From Melieria omissa (lineage: Eukaryota > Arthropoda > Insecta > Diptera > Ulidiidae), in contig OZ020267.1 in NCBI GenBank assembly GCA_963971225.1, forward strand, positions 9,699,574 to 9,763,573: a stretch of DNA of 64,000 bases, given 5' to 3'. Position 1 is the first letter of the stretch. Each line of letters opens with the position of its first letter. The position numbers were made by a program, and so were the translations under genes. Positions 44,538 to 55,296 of the stretch are shown piece after piece. The notes beneath the pieces were generated by a model. That model had not been told where the DNA came from. It did no database searches and saw only the letters and a program-made list of their open reading frames with translations.

Positions 44538-45710
44538 CACAGTGATTCGACTCCATACAACCGCGGCACAAAATTAGAAGGAGTGGTCCGTTCTTCATAA
44601 ATTTTGTACATACAATTTTGGTCTGCTGTATTGAAATCTCCATTTTGTCTTTCTTAAACTGTTGTAGTTTTGAAATTTTTGCATTTGTGCAGATTTTTTA
44701 ATTTTTCATGCTGATGGCATACATTTAGGGATAAATAAAATAAATTTTGTCGAAAAATAGGTGTTTAGACCACTTTTCAAATTGAATTATTTTCGGAGAT
44801 CGGAAGATATCGGAGGGTAATTACATTATCCGACAAAGCAACAATGCTTCTTAAAATTAAAAAAAAAAATCCAGGAACATACTGTTATGAAAATACCAAG
44901 TTTTCCAAGGTTCGTTTGGATTGTGTTTGAAAATAAAACAACTTCAACTATTCAGCGCAAAATGCAGTCTGACACCAACAATCACTTTATTTATACATTT
45001 ACACTTGTTCTACTATTGCATGTTTCCCCTTTGCTTGCTCAACACAGACTCAGACTCCTGAGGCGCTGCCACTGCTGCTTTTATACTAGTTTTCTTATCG
45101 CGCCGAAGTTTCTTGCAACTTCCAATTGGAAAACGCTCGACCATTCTCGCACAGCCCATTCCTTCGCGAACCATCCTTGCCATATCAAAATTATAGCAAG
45201 TTTGCCGTACTTCAAAGTGCATGCCTAAAAGTATGGTTGGAAAAGCATTCGTGCATAGAAAAGCATTCAGCACAGAGTGCCTCATCGTTTCAATACCTTC
45301 ACATACTTTTTAGTTATTTTCCTCTATGTTTTGCCAATTTTCAGATTTAGAAAAATATTTTGAATTAAAATTGAACTAAAGGCCTCAATTTTGCAAATTT
45401 TGAGAAAACATTAAAAGCGAAAATGGCCACATTACTTATTAATCTATATTGAAGTTTTAGCAACTTTCTGGTAACTATGTATTTTTACAATTTTTTTACT
45501 CAATAGACCAACAAACAGAAAATATGTGTTTAAATTTTTTTGTAAAAAAAGTTGAAACTTTGAGCCGCTTTTGCACAAACACTAATTAATTTTTTACACA
45601 GATTTTTTTGGGTTTTCTTGGTTGGAGTTTTTTCTTTCAAATGACATCAAAATCGTTAAATTCTGAGATCTTAAATTTTTTGAATTTTGTCTATGGAACG
45701 AATCACTGTG
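44538..45710 (+). mobile_element. Transib-like non-autonomous element (copy 2) with RSS-like ends
   Basis: It starts CACAGTGATTCGACTCCATA and ends with the inverse of CACAGTGATTCGTTCCATAG. The flanks are CAGTG on each side (44,533-44,537; 45,711-45,715), a 5-bp duplication confirmed by the uninterrupted array unit upstream. Transib elements make 5-bp duplications and have CAC-starting ends. Beyond the heptamer CACAGTG, an A-rich ACAAAATT block lies 23 bases in at the left end and 13 bases in at the right end. Ancestral length is about 759 bp once the LTR is removed. No transposase. Confidence 0.75.
44883..45292 (-). mobile_element. Solo LTR (copy 2), minus strand, ATAC duplication
   Basis: 410 bp homologous to the LTR at 39,829 in reverse orientation. 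It starts TGAAACGATGAGGCAC and ends TTTTCATAACA when read on the minus strand, with a TATA-like GTATAAAAGC inside. It is flanked by ATAC at 44,879-44,882 and 45,293-45,296. The paralogous site in Transib-like copy 1 (CCAGGAACATACTTTCACAT) has no insert, which proves the boundaries. Confidence 0.9.
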
Positions 45711-45740
45711 CAGTGTTTTAAACTATTAGCAAAGTTTTCC

Positions 45741-47365
45741 TATTTCAAAGGAACCCAGATTTGAAATAAAAGGGCTGAGACTAGTCCTGAAGGACAGGTG
45801 CTTCCAGCGAAAGCCACTAAAGGTCACTTCTAAACGAAAAATATTGTATGTCCTTTGCAAATCTCCGGTGGAGCAAATATCAGTTCGCTCTTCTAATGGC
45901 CAAAGCAGTCATCTGAAGAGATTTGTTGAGTTCTGATGTAACTTGGTAAACAGTATTTATGACCACATATGAATGTATGTACATAAAGTAACAGCAAATT
46001 TCCCTCCTTAATTCTTCTTAAAGCGGATTCACCATTTCACTTTTATTTGTTGCTAACATCTAAATAAAATCAAGGCCCAAACTGAGCGCAGCTGATGTCA
46101 GAGAAAATTCCATGCACTCACGCAAAAATTCCACACAAACAGCGCCATAAAGTCTAACAGTAGCCGACCGCCCCGCCGCTTCCCGCAACGCACACAGCCA
46201 CAGGCGACTGGCAGCAGCCATCGTGCGCCATTATTCATGTTAAACGTGCTTAAATGCAGTGCGTAAATCTCTTTAAGTGGCATTTATCTGCGCTCGCCAT
46301 AGATGCCATATTTAACCCGAAATCGCCAAGCTCCAAGCCAACTTCAATGTTTGTTGTTTTCTTAAAAACAAAATGAAAAAGAGTAGAACAAACAATGAAA
46401 GCGAAAAAATCTTCAACATAGCATCGACAAATTCCCACGCAAAATTCTGGTTTAATAAACCATTAAATCCCCAAAGTAAATGAAACTAATTACGTTTGTT
46501 ACTTTTGCTTTGCGTACTTTTATAATTAAACTTGCTGCCGGCAGCAGACGCAACAAAAACTCAAACTGTCAGCGTGAAAAGCGAAGCAGCCAATGCGCCG
46601 CAGCTGGCAAGGACCACTTCGAGTGTGGCCAAGTCTGAAACTAAAAGTTTTGCTTTCCTCACTCACACACACACTCTAACTTTCTTCTACTCTTCTACTC
46701 ACTTTCGGTTGCCGGTGTCTGTTCGGTCTGTGCTATTCCCATCTGCCGTCTGGCTCGCGTGTGTGTGTGTGTGTCGGTTTTGGCGTTTTGCTTTCAATTT
46801 AATTTCGATTAAAGGCGACTTCCTTTCAAGTTCCCTAACGTTCAGACACCTAACGAAAATCTATGTACGAGTGCAGCAATGCAATGAAAATGAGGTAGAA
46901 AAGTGGCATCGCAATGTCTAAATCTGCCAAGTTCAACAAAACAGGAAAAAAACGTACAGCAAATGACAAAAGAAAAAAAAAATAGTTTTGCGCGCAATAA
47001 AGTCGGCAAAGTTTTATGGAGCGCATGATGCATATTTAAGGTTGCAACAACAACGAGGGGTAGCTGAGTCGTGGGTGGGGTTAACAGACGATACAACTTT
47101 CGTTCAAGTTTACGCTGCAAATATTTTTATTTTGATTTTTTTCTTGAACAGTTTTCTTTGCCGGCGAAGACTTGTTAAAAAAGTTTCGTATTTCTAGTAG
47201 TTGAGTTTTCGTTTAATTAAAAATTTGCAATATCCAATTAAATTACCAAGGAAAATTGTAATTGACAATGAAGCCAATATTACAATTGAATTGGTTATAC
47301 CTTTGTTTGTAAAGTAAAAAGAAAGGAATTATTTTTCCAATTAGTGATCTAAAGCTAATGTTGGT
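45741..47365. other. Unique region, no gene seen
   Basis: Mixed composition with a (TG)n run at about 46,762-46,774. Frames at 46,532-46,921 (plus) and 46,842-47,120 (minus) overlap and show no family motif. Confidence 0.35.
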
Positions 47366-47796
47366 TAAGTGCGATTGGGTTACGTTAGATGACGTGAAAA
47401 AAAATACGATTTTGTGCTAAAAAAAAGCTTTTGAGACAGTGTTTTGTGATTGCTTGACTCAGAGAAAATACGTCATATTTAAAAATTGTTCTTCAATGAT
47501 AGCGAAGATACAAGTCAGGTGGCTGAAAATGTGAAAAGTTAGTGTTTGTGGTTCGGATTCCGTAACAACAAATTACGCGCCAATCAATTTTGTTTTCGTT
47601 AATTCTATTCGGATAAGTTTGATGTCAAAGATTCACTACGCTTTGGAAGGAAAATTGTTCATAAAATTATTAAAATCAACGAGTGCGATGGTCCTGTAAG
47701 CACTGTTCAGATTGCCCAGGAGTTGAACATTGCACAAAACATCCGTTTGGAATCACTTGAATTAGGTTGGATACAAAAAGAAGCTCATTGTATGAG

Positions 47797-48792
47797 TTTC
47801 GGCTTCGATAGTCCAGCGGGTAGCGCGTTGGTATCTCATACTGGAGGCCCTAGGTTCGATTTCTAGCTCGAGCCAGTGTTGCCAGATACCTGTAATGACT
47901 TTCTTCTAAATCTAAAAAACAAAAACATAAACTTTTTCTCAAAAATTAAAAAAAGTATCTTAAAAATTAAAAAAAAAATAATTTTACACACAATTTTTTA
48001 GAAAATAATTTTCACATAAAAAATTAAAAATATATATTTGGTTGTTTTTGCAGCCCTTTTATTTACAAAAATTAAAAAAATGTCCTAAAAATTTTTTAAA
48101 AATAATTTTTATCATTATAAATTAAGAAATTAATTTTCACATAAAAAATTGAAAATATATTTATTTTTTTTATTAAAAATTATATTAATTTTTTTTTAGC
48201 CCTTTTATTTACTCAGCTTCAGCTCAACAACAACTTAACACAAAAAAAAAACATATAAAAAATTAAATCCATATAAAATTCGCTTTTGTAAACTTCCTTC
48301 ATTCATTTCATAAATTATACATTTTGAAGAATCAAATTTAATTCAATTAAATTAGACAATTTAGCTTTCAATATTCAAGGCTTCAGTTCCACTAATGCTA
48401 TCAAATGTGTCACGATTCTAAACACCAATCTAAACAATTCTCCCTCCTAAAAGTTCACCAAAGGTCCAAGAATGAATTAAATTCTTTGAAGCAAAAAATT
48501 TAATTAAATTAAATGAGAAATTTTAGCTTTTAATATTCAAGGCTTCAGTGCCACTAATGATGTCAAATGTTTGACCATTAAAATTTAAACAATTCTTTCT
48601 CCTAAAACTTCTCCTCAAGGTCCAAGAATCTCCTAAATCTAGGATGATCCTGATCTGCCAAACCTGGCTCGGGTTGGTGAAACACTCGTCTACTTCTATC
48701 GATTTCCGCATGAACCCGTTGAGAATTACAACTCCAAGTGTGAGTGGAAAATTGCCAAAAACCGCCGTTCGCATTCGGCGTTAAACTGTAGG
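47797..48792 (+). mobile_element. tRNA-derived SINE (copy C) inside mariner, split by a hAT-like MITE
   Basis: A-box TAGTCCAGCGG (47,809-47,819) and near-perfect B-box GGTTCGATTTC (47,853-47,863). A hAT-like MITE begins at 47,874. The body resumes at 48,667 with GCTCGGGTTGGTGAAACAC and CTCGTCTACTTCTATCG, continues with GTGGAAAATTGCC and stops near CGGCGTTAAACTG. The usual CAATGGGCC...CCTAACC tail is missing. Confidence 0.72.
47874..48666 (+). mobile_element. hAT-like MITE (CAGTGTTGCCAGAT family) inside SINE copy C
   Basis: 793 bp. The left end is CAGTGTTGCCAGATACCTG; the reverse complement of the right end is CAGGTTTGGCAGATCAGG. The flanks GCTCGAGC and GCTCGGGT agree at 6 of 8 positions, the hAT duplication length. 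The interior is AT-rich with a near-tandem repeat of about 165 bp (TTTAGCTTTCAATATTCAAGG near 48,361 and its variant at 48,525). Its relative sits at the same SINE position in copy D. Confidence 0.65.
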
Positions 48793-49394
48793 TTTGAAAT
48801 TAATTGTGACTGGTGATGCAAAGTGGATTACTTACGACAGCGTCAAACAAAAACGGTCGAATCGCAGTGAGCCGGCTTGAACTGTGGCCAAGCCGAGATT
48901 GATGGTCAGAAAGGATTTGGTGTGTGTTTTTGTTGGAATTGGGAAGGAATTATCTTCTATCAACTGCTCCCAATGGCCCAACTCTTAATTCGAGCCTGTT
49001 CTATCAAAACTTGGACCGTCTGAAGAAACCATTCCTCCAGAAGCGGTCAAAAGAAGACCTAATTGTGCTCCATCAGGAATGCGCCAGGACACACAGCGAT
49101 AGTGAATCGCCAGCAAGTTCTGGGAGTTTGGTCCAGACTAATTACACTGTACAACACAACAACAATAACAAGGTTCTGACAACGGATTTTAGTAGAAGAG
49201 GCCAGAAAAAAATATACGTGTATCAGCGTTTTGAACGTTTACGTCTGAATTTTTTTTTTTTAGGAGTTTTCCCCCTTTTTGCACATTCTTATGGTGAATC
49301 GGCATACGAAAACCATGTAACCTCACATTTTAGGTATATGATGTGTTCAGCAATTTGATATAAAATACCACGAAGAACATTTTTGTGGAACATT

Positions 49395-49480
49395 TTAACC
49401 CTGTAGCTCCTATTTGTATGGGTCAATTTGACCCTTTTTTTCTAAAATGCCAAAAAAGTCCTATAAAACAGGACTTTTTA
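49395..49480 (+). mobile_element. Possible broken piggyBac-like end
   Basis: TTAACCCTGTAGCTCC is followed by GGGTCAATTTGACCC (perfect 7-bp arms, 49,420-49,434) and by a 10-bp-stem hairpin at 49,453-49,479 (AAAAAGTCCT...AGGACTTTTT). TTAA plus CCC plus subterminal palindromes recalls the element at 35,466. No matching right end is visible nearby. Confidence 0.25.
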
Positions 49481-49489
49481 AGGACAAAA

Positions 49490-51530
49490 TGTACCACGAA
49501 AATATTTGCCATACAAATCTACTATAGGTCTCTGAATACATCAAAACTCAGAAATTAACTTGACCGAACTATATTTGTTTAAAGACTTATTCATCACTTC
49601 GAAGACCTCTTCTCGCACTTACCCAACAAATATGTCTGCTGCTAAATAGCCGTTTTAGACGCTCAACAATTGCATTATGCAAAACGATTTATCATGCTGC
49701 GGCCAAGCAGAGCGGTGAATGTTTTCCGGTGTTTAACTTTGCTGGCCGAATGCTCGCCGGCACTTAGTATTCCATGGCTGCACTTTCAAATCAATTTTCA
49801 ATCATTTATTGTTTTCAGCTGGCGCAGCATTCGAGCGAGAAATCGCTGGTTTGTGCGCAAAAGGTCGAAGTGTTGCACATTGCATGCGCCGCACAGCTTG
49901 CAACGCGTGACATATGCAACGCGTTGTTTTCGGCGCTTACTGCCTCTGGAGCGTTTCTCCCCACTTCCAATCGGCTGGCAATTCATACACAGTTCTTTGA
50001 TCATCGATTTATATGGCAATAATTCTTTGGTATTACAAGCAGCAAAAGTTGGAAAGCGATGCGCCACTATTGCTTCTGCCAACCCAGCAAGTGCGGTGCG
50101 CCTTTCAATTGTGCAGCACCTTTCTCCGCTGCGGTGTTTGCTGTATGTGCAACCGAGCAGTGCCTGTCATTTCCATGGCTGCCGCTCTGCTCTACATGTG
50201 GCGGCAGCTTCAAGCATATTAGTGGCAACAGTGGCAGACGCGATGCCCTTTCGCCGCATGCAGTCGCTTGTGCTGCGTTGAACTGGTTTCGCTGGGGGCC
50301 AGTGACTGTGTGGCATTGGCTCAATAATAAATGTGGTCCTTTGTCAGGATTATTGTTTCATTTGTTGCTGATCGAAATTGTTATTGCCAACGATGCCGCC
50401 AGTTAGTGTGTGTGTGTGCGCGCGCCACTTGGCTTAAGTGCCTCGTGATAAATCGCACCTGGACGTGTAGCTGACGTGTGCTCTCAACGCGCCGTTCGCG
50501 AGTCTGCCCGTCTGGTCGTCTGGCTGGCTGTGCGCCACATCACGGCCAACTGTGCTTAATAGTGAAATTAAATGAAGGACAATTGAATGAGTGCGCCGGG
50601 ACCGCGTTTTTGCATTGTGCGGCACCGTGTATCACCGCAATTTCTGGCGACAAATTGCCCGGCTTTTGTCTTGTTGCCTCGTCCTTGAATTGGCAGCCGC
50701 AAGACTTTAGTGCTTAAGCAGCAACACATCAGTCGATGCTGCAATATTTAAGCTGCCAACTGCATCTTTGCCTTGTTTCTTGATCTTCTTTTTCTTACTT
50801 TTTTCTTATTTTGTTTTTTTTTTAATTTTTATTTTTCTGTAACATTGCCAAGTCGCAGACAAGGATTACATTTAATATTCCTGTTTCGCCGCTTTTTAAT
50901 CTCACATGTGCATAGTCTCATGCGTGTCTTTGTTGCAACCAACTTTTGTTGTTCTCCCCCCACCGCACTTTTGCGCTTACTTTACTTACTTTGTTTGTTG
51001 AAAGTTTTTTAAACTTTACACTTGCCAGCTTCCTCGTCAACACCTTTCAACCGTACACACACACACACAGAGACGCCTTGGCTGGCGAGGTGTTACGGCA
51101 TTGTTTCGTGTGCACGTCGCGTCGCTTCACTCTGAAGTCGTCTAGGATTACACGCTATATAATCATGGTTTATCATTTCGAGCACACACCGCTGCACATC
51201 TCTATGCTCGCATGTATGTGTCTGTGAGTCAAGTTGCTTCTTTATTCTTTTGAAGTTGAGGCTTAAAGCTGCGTGTGAATGTCATTAACATGAAATACCT
51301 CGAACTGTACACATGTAAATACCGTCAAAACGTTGCCGTGAATGCAGTTGAAGGTTCCGCATAAGTTCAACTCACCTGGTAACATTAGCTCGAAGGTGAT
51401 TTTTTACAAAGATTTTGAACATATTTTTGCAGAGATTTTAAACAAACTTATTCATTAAACACTTCTGTTGGGTTGTTAAAAAAAGGATTGGGTTAATTTT
51501 GCTACGGTTCCAAATCTGGTTCTTTAATAC
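49490..51530. other. GC-richer unique region, no proven gene
   Basis: It holds the longest plus frame with a true ATG, 49,694-50,281, 195 codons, arginine/cysteine/serine/leucine-rich with no family motif. A minus frame overlaps it. Short (GT)n at 50,408 and (AC)n at 51,056. Confidence 0.3.
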
Positions 51531-51534
51531 TACT

Positions 51535-52400
51535 CAACACAGATGTTATTATTTTTGAGCTATTCAAGGATCTGAATTTTGGGTATTTTTTTTTTTTTTT
51601 TAATTTAGTGTTTATTTTAAAGTTTGATAGATTCGTTACTACTAATACTGATCTGATCATTTTTGAGCTTTTTAAAAATCTCGGTTTTGGTGCGTTGTTC
51701 GATACATTTTTGTTTGATTTAGTACAGTTTTCTTTAAAGTCTGTTAAATTCTTTATACTAACACGGATCATTTTTGGGTTTTTCAAAGATCTGAGTTTTG
51801 GGTGAATGAATGGTATGTTTAACCAACATTTTTGTAATTTTGCTAGTGTTTGTTTTAAAGTTTGATAGATTCGTTACTACCAATACTGATTCGACCATTC
51901 TAGAGTTTACTCTAAAGTCTTTTAAGTTGGTTAGTACTAACACGGATAACTTTTGGGCTTCAAAGATCTGAGTTATGGGTGGATGAATGGGTTGTTCAAC
52001 TAACATTTTTGTAATTCTGCTGGTGTTTACTTAAAAGTCTGATAGATTCGTTATTACTGACGTAGATCCAATCATTCTTGAGCTTTTCAATGATCTGAGG
52101 TTTGGGTGTTTGGTTGTCCAGTACATTGTTGTAAATTTGCTGAAATTAACTTTAAAGTCTGTTAAATTCGTTAGTATTTACAAACACGAATCCGACCATT
52201 TTTGGGCTTTTCAACGATATGAGTTTTGGTTGGGTAAATGGGTTGTCTCGCGAATATTTTTCTAATTTTGCTAGTGTTCACTATGAAGTCTGGTATATTC
52301 ACTAATTCATTATTAGAAATCGTATCATTCTCGAGATTTTCAGAGATATGAGTTTTGGGTAGATGGATGAGTGGTAATTAAAAAAAATGTTTGTGATGGT
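51535..52400. repeat. Tandem array, seven degenerate units of about 105-180 bp
   Basis: The hallmark TTTTTGAGCTNTTCAANGAT followed by CTGAGTTTTGGGT recurs near 51,555, 51,660, 51,770, 51,950, 52,080, 52,200 and 52,330. GATTCGTTACTACTAATACT and GTTTGATAGATTCGTTA recur between. The last unit is interrupted by the hAT-like MITE at 52,411. Confidence 0.85.
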
Positions 52401-52410
52401 AGTGTTTGGT

Positions 52411-52533
52411 CAGTGGCGCAGACAGGATTTCATTTTGTGGGTGCGAGGGGAATTGCGTACAACTTTTGAGCACAATACCATTTAAAACCATATTTTGCAC
52501 CATATTTTTTTTGTATTTGGAGGGGGCCCACTG
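52411..52533 (+). mobile_element. hAT-like MITE, CAGTGGCGCA family (copy 3)
   Basis: 123 bp starting CAGTGGCGCAGACAGG and ending GGGCCCACTG. The 8-mer TGTTTGGT precedes it and recurs at 52,532-52,539, a perfect 8-bp duplication if the right end is taken as CCCAC; the terminal TG overlaps the duplication. Interior blocks match the reverse complement of copy 2. Confidence 0.62.
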
Positions 52534-53499
52534 TTTGGTACATCCGTTAGTATCAATACAGGTGTAACCATATGTAGGTTTTTTTTTGAAGATCTCAGTG
52601 TTACGTGAAACTCACTAGTTAGTAATTTTTATAAAAAACTTTAGAATATCGGTAAACGATGTTCCAGGGCCAATCCTGTCCAATCGAAATCCAGCCGATT
52701 TCTTAGTTAGTTTAGATAACTTAGAAGAACAACTCGTTAACTATTGTGAAGCTCCAACATTTTGACGCATGGTTTTAAGGATTTGCTTAATGCTTTCGAA
52801 TTTCCAGTGATCAGTACGTCTTTAGGATCTATAATTGGGTCACATTTCTGGATACTTCGAGTGGATATTCTGCATTCCCATTAAAAAGACGGGATTTACT
52901 TTGTGTAGCTATTTTCATTTGTCTTCACATAGAACACCATATTCTTCGAAGGATATGGGTAACTATACTTGTGGAGCTTTGAAAGCAAATTTTTAAAAAA
53001 ATTTTGTATAATTTTAGGTATTTGTTTTACTTGTTTCAGAAACACTTAAAAGTATTTTCATGACTGTAAAACTATTTTTTGTTGTCTTGTGTTATGTTTC
53101 TTTTGGAAACAAGAAGTTCTGTGAAAATCTGTCGAGGCTAAGACATTAAAAAGGCTTTACTGAAAGCTTTAGACCTCCAAGAACTCATTAATATGTCTAG
53201 TAGCAAAATAAGAATCCTAAATGTCAGTTGAACTGGTCAAAAAGCCTGTGGGGACCACTTTAACACGAAGTCTATGGGGACCACTTCAACTTCATTCATT
53301 CTGTAGTAACACATCTTCAACATGGATCTATGTTAGCTTAAGTTAGCATCTATGGGTTCTATGTAGAATGTGATGAAACCTTATTCAACCTGATTAATGA
53401 TTTCGAAGCTTTAAGGCATAAAAACCAACATGTCTCAGAGAGTATGTTTTAGGTAAGAGCCAGCTCCCTAAACTTAAACGCTTTGATATTCATAAATGT
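52534..53499. other. No gene seen
   Basis: AT-rich DNA with loose repeats such as GGGGACCACTT at 53,248-53,290. No motif is recognised. Confidence 0.35.
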
Positions 53500-53725
53500 T
53501 TATTAAAACGAGGTTTTACAGATGAGTTCCTGTTTGTTTTATTGGGAATCACATGGATCATAAGAATAGATCATAAGAATCTCATAAATCTTTTATATAT
53601 ACTGTTTTATCTTTCGTTATTCAAACCGAGGTTTTTCATATGAGTTTCTCCTTGTCTTATTGGGAATCACATGGATCATAGGAATTTAATAAATCTTTTG
53701 TATATGCTGTCTTTTCCTTTACCCC
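53500..53725. repeat. Two-copy tandem duplication, period about 120 bp
   Basis: TTATTGGGAATCACATGGAT, AAACGAGGTTTTACAGATGAG-like and AATAAATCTTTTGTATATGC-like blocks occur in the same order twice. Confidence 0.8.
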
Positions 53726-55200
53726 TTCATATGATTTCCTTATGTTCCTCTTATGCTTTCCTTTTGCCCCTCATCGAACAATTCATCGATTCTGCCAATT
53801 GAAATTTCGTGAACATTTCATGCTGCCAACAAGTTTCGAATTTCATTAATTAATTTGCAATTGAGCCAAAAGCAAAACTTTCACCTTGCACACTGTAATT
53901 ATACATTTTTACACCTTTGTCCGTATGCTGCGAGTTTCGTGTTTCGACATTCCCTGCGGCCATTAGCCACACCTTTTATCGACATGTGCACTCTTCTGTT
54001 TCTTGCTTGAATTCGAGTCTTCGCAGCGGCCCCGAAAGGCAGACACACTTCTGCACTTCCGGCTGGCATTTCAGGAAGTATTTGGCACTTGTTCATTGCA
54101 TTATTTATTTTCCGGTTTGTATGCAACGAACATACACAACCGAAACAGACCCGGCCATTCCCACGAATGTGCTGTGCTCAAGTGTGTATGTCTGTCTGTG
54201 TGTGTGTCTGTGCCGGTTAAAATTGTCGATGTCATGTGAAATGCAGACAGACTGCACATGTGGCCTGGCGGCTTGCAGCAAGGACTGTGCCAGTGCAGGG
54301 GGCAAAGGATTGCATGCGCAGACGAAATTCTTACATGCCACATGCAAGCGAAAAGCAGCTGCCGAAAAAAGGTTCAACACAACGAAAAGCGAAAAGAGGA
54401 AATAGTGCCGAAAAAGTGCGCAGAGCAACCTGACAGCCGAAAAAACGCCACTTCCGATTGTTGGCTGGCGTCGTTGCCAAAAGAAATAAACACTTTTTGG
54501 GTTTTTGTTTTTTTGTTTCATTCCCTTTCAGTTCAGTTGTGCGCCTTGTCTGGTGGCGCATTGCTTTGGCTGTTACTGTTGTCTGTTGTCTGTGTGCGGG
54601 GAGTTGAAGCTGCTGGCAATTTTATTTGTGCCTCGTAAAGTGCAGAAGCGAAAGCGCCAAGTGCCGCCTTGTCCTTGTAAGCGTTCGTGTTTGCACGTTT
54701 AAAGCTTTCGATTTCTGTCTTTCTGTCGCTGCGGCGTCGCCAACATCAGACGCGTCCTTCTGGCGTGAGTGCAATTTATCACTGCCGCTGTTGCTGCGTT
54801 CTTCTTCTTCGCAGCAGTCTGGCCGATATTGCATTGTGCGGCGGCGCTGCGTCCGTGTCTTTGGAGACCATAATCGCAAAATAATAGAATTGAAAATTGC
54901 ATTCGGGACCGACCGTCTTCTACCTATGTACACGTGTGTGTAAGTAGCTGCTGCTTGCAACTACTGTTTTGTTATCTCTCATGCCGCATTTTATGTATTT
55001 TGTTGTTGCCGGCTGGCACTTTCGCTCTTAGCGCACTTTTGTGGTTATTGTCTGCAGCCGTTGCGGGCCAGTCCGGACATGGCTCGGGCCATGTCATAAT
55101 TTGTGCGTCTGCAAGCGAAAATTTATGTTGGCGATTATTGCTGCAGCTTTTTAGGCGTCGTGGCGCAAAAGTTGCTTCCTTTAAACTGCAAATTTGTTTT
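53726..55200. other. GC-richer unique region upstream of the ratcheting point
   Basis: Many overlapping frames on both strands with cysteine- and serine-rich content. No family motif or good splice pair is seen. It may be a conserved intronic regulatory block. Confidence 0.3.
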
Positions 55201-55210
55201 TCATGCAATT

Positions 55211-55249
55211 CTAATTAAATTTTCCTTTTCCATTTCTTGCAGGTATGTA
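55211..55249 (+). promoter_or_regulatory. Recursive splice site (ratcheting point)
   Basis: A branch-point consensus CTAAT (55,211-55,215) is followed by a 20-base, almost pure pyrimidine tract. Then comes CAG|GTATGT, an acceptor directly abutting a donor at 55,242/55,243. This is the structure of fly ratcheting points, where a long intron is removed in steps through a zero-length exon. It lies on the same strand as the donor at 8985. The annotation is from sequence only; RNA evidence is needed. Confidence 0.55.
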
Positions 55250-55296
55250 CTGGTCGCCACGAAAACTGTGAATAAAGCAACATGCAATTTATGTTG
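55243..55296 (+). CDS. Possible cassette or cryptic exon after the ratcheting point, 54 bp
   Basis: Starts at the acceptor above and ends at a second donor, GTTG|GTAAGC (55,296/55,297). Its 54 bp equal 18 codons. Joined in phase 2 to the exon at 8984 it completes a Lys codon and stays open: Y-V-L-V-A-T-K-T-V-N-K-A-T-C-N-L-C. Ratcheting points are sometimes followed by such recursive-splice exons that are skipped in the mature mRNA. An open frame of this size is not rare by chance. Confidence 0.25.

Larger units (their letters stand above)
47370..49155 (+). mobile_element. mariner, second family (copy 2), split by a SINE
   Basis: Plus strand. 47,570-47,795 encodes F-D-V-K-D-S-L-R-F-G-R-K-I, C-D-G-P-V-S-T-V-Q-I-A-Q-E-L-N-I-A-Q and ends near H-C-M-S. 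After the SINE, 48,797-49,110 encodes I-V-T-G-D-A-K-W-I-T-Y-D-S-V-K-Q-K-R, holding the first catalytic Asp. L-H-Q-E-C-A-R-T-H follows, where the second catalytic Asp has become Glu. Stops and frameshifts abound and the third-Asp block is missing. About 35 codons expected between the two parts are absent, so the SINE insertion came with, or was followed by, a deletion. Confidence 0.8.

Noticed and set aside
49694..50281. Longest plus-strand frame, 195 codons from a true ATG
   Set aside because: Arginine/cysteine/serine-rich without domain or repeat structure, an overlapping minus frame of similar quality, and no supporting promoter, splice or poly(A) signal.
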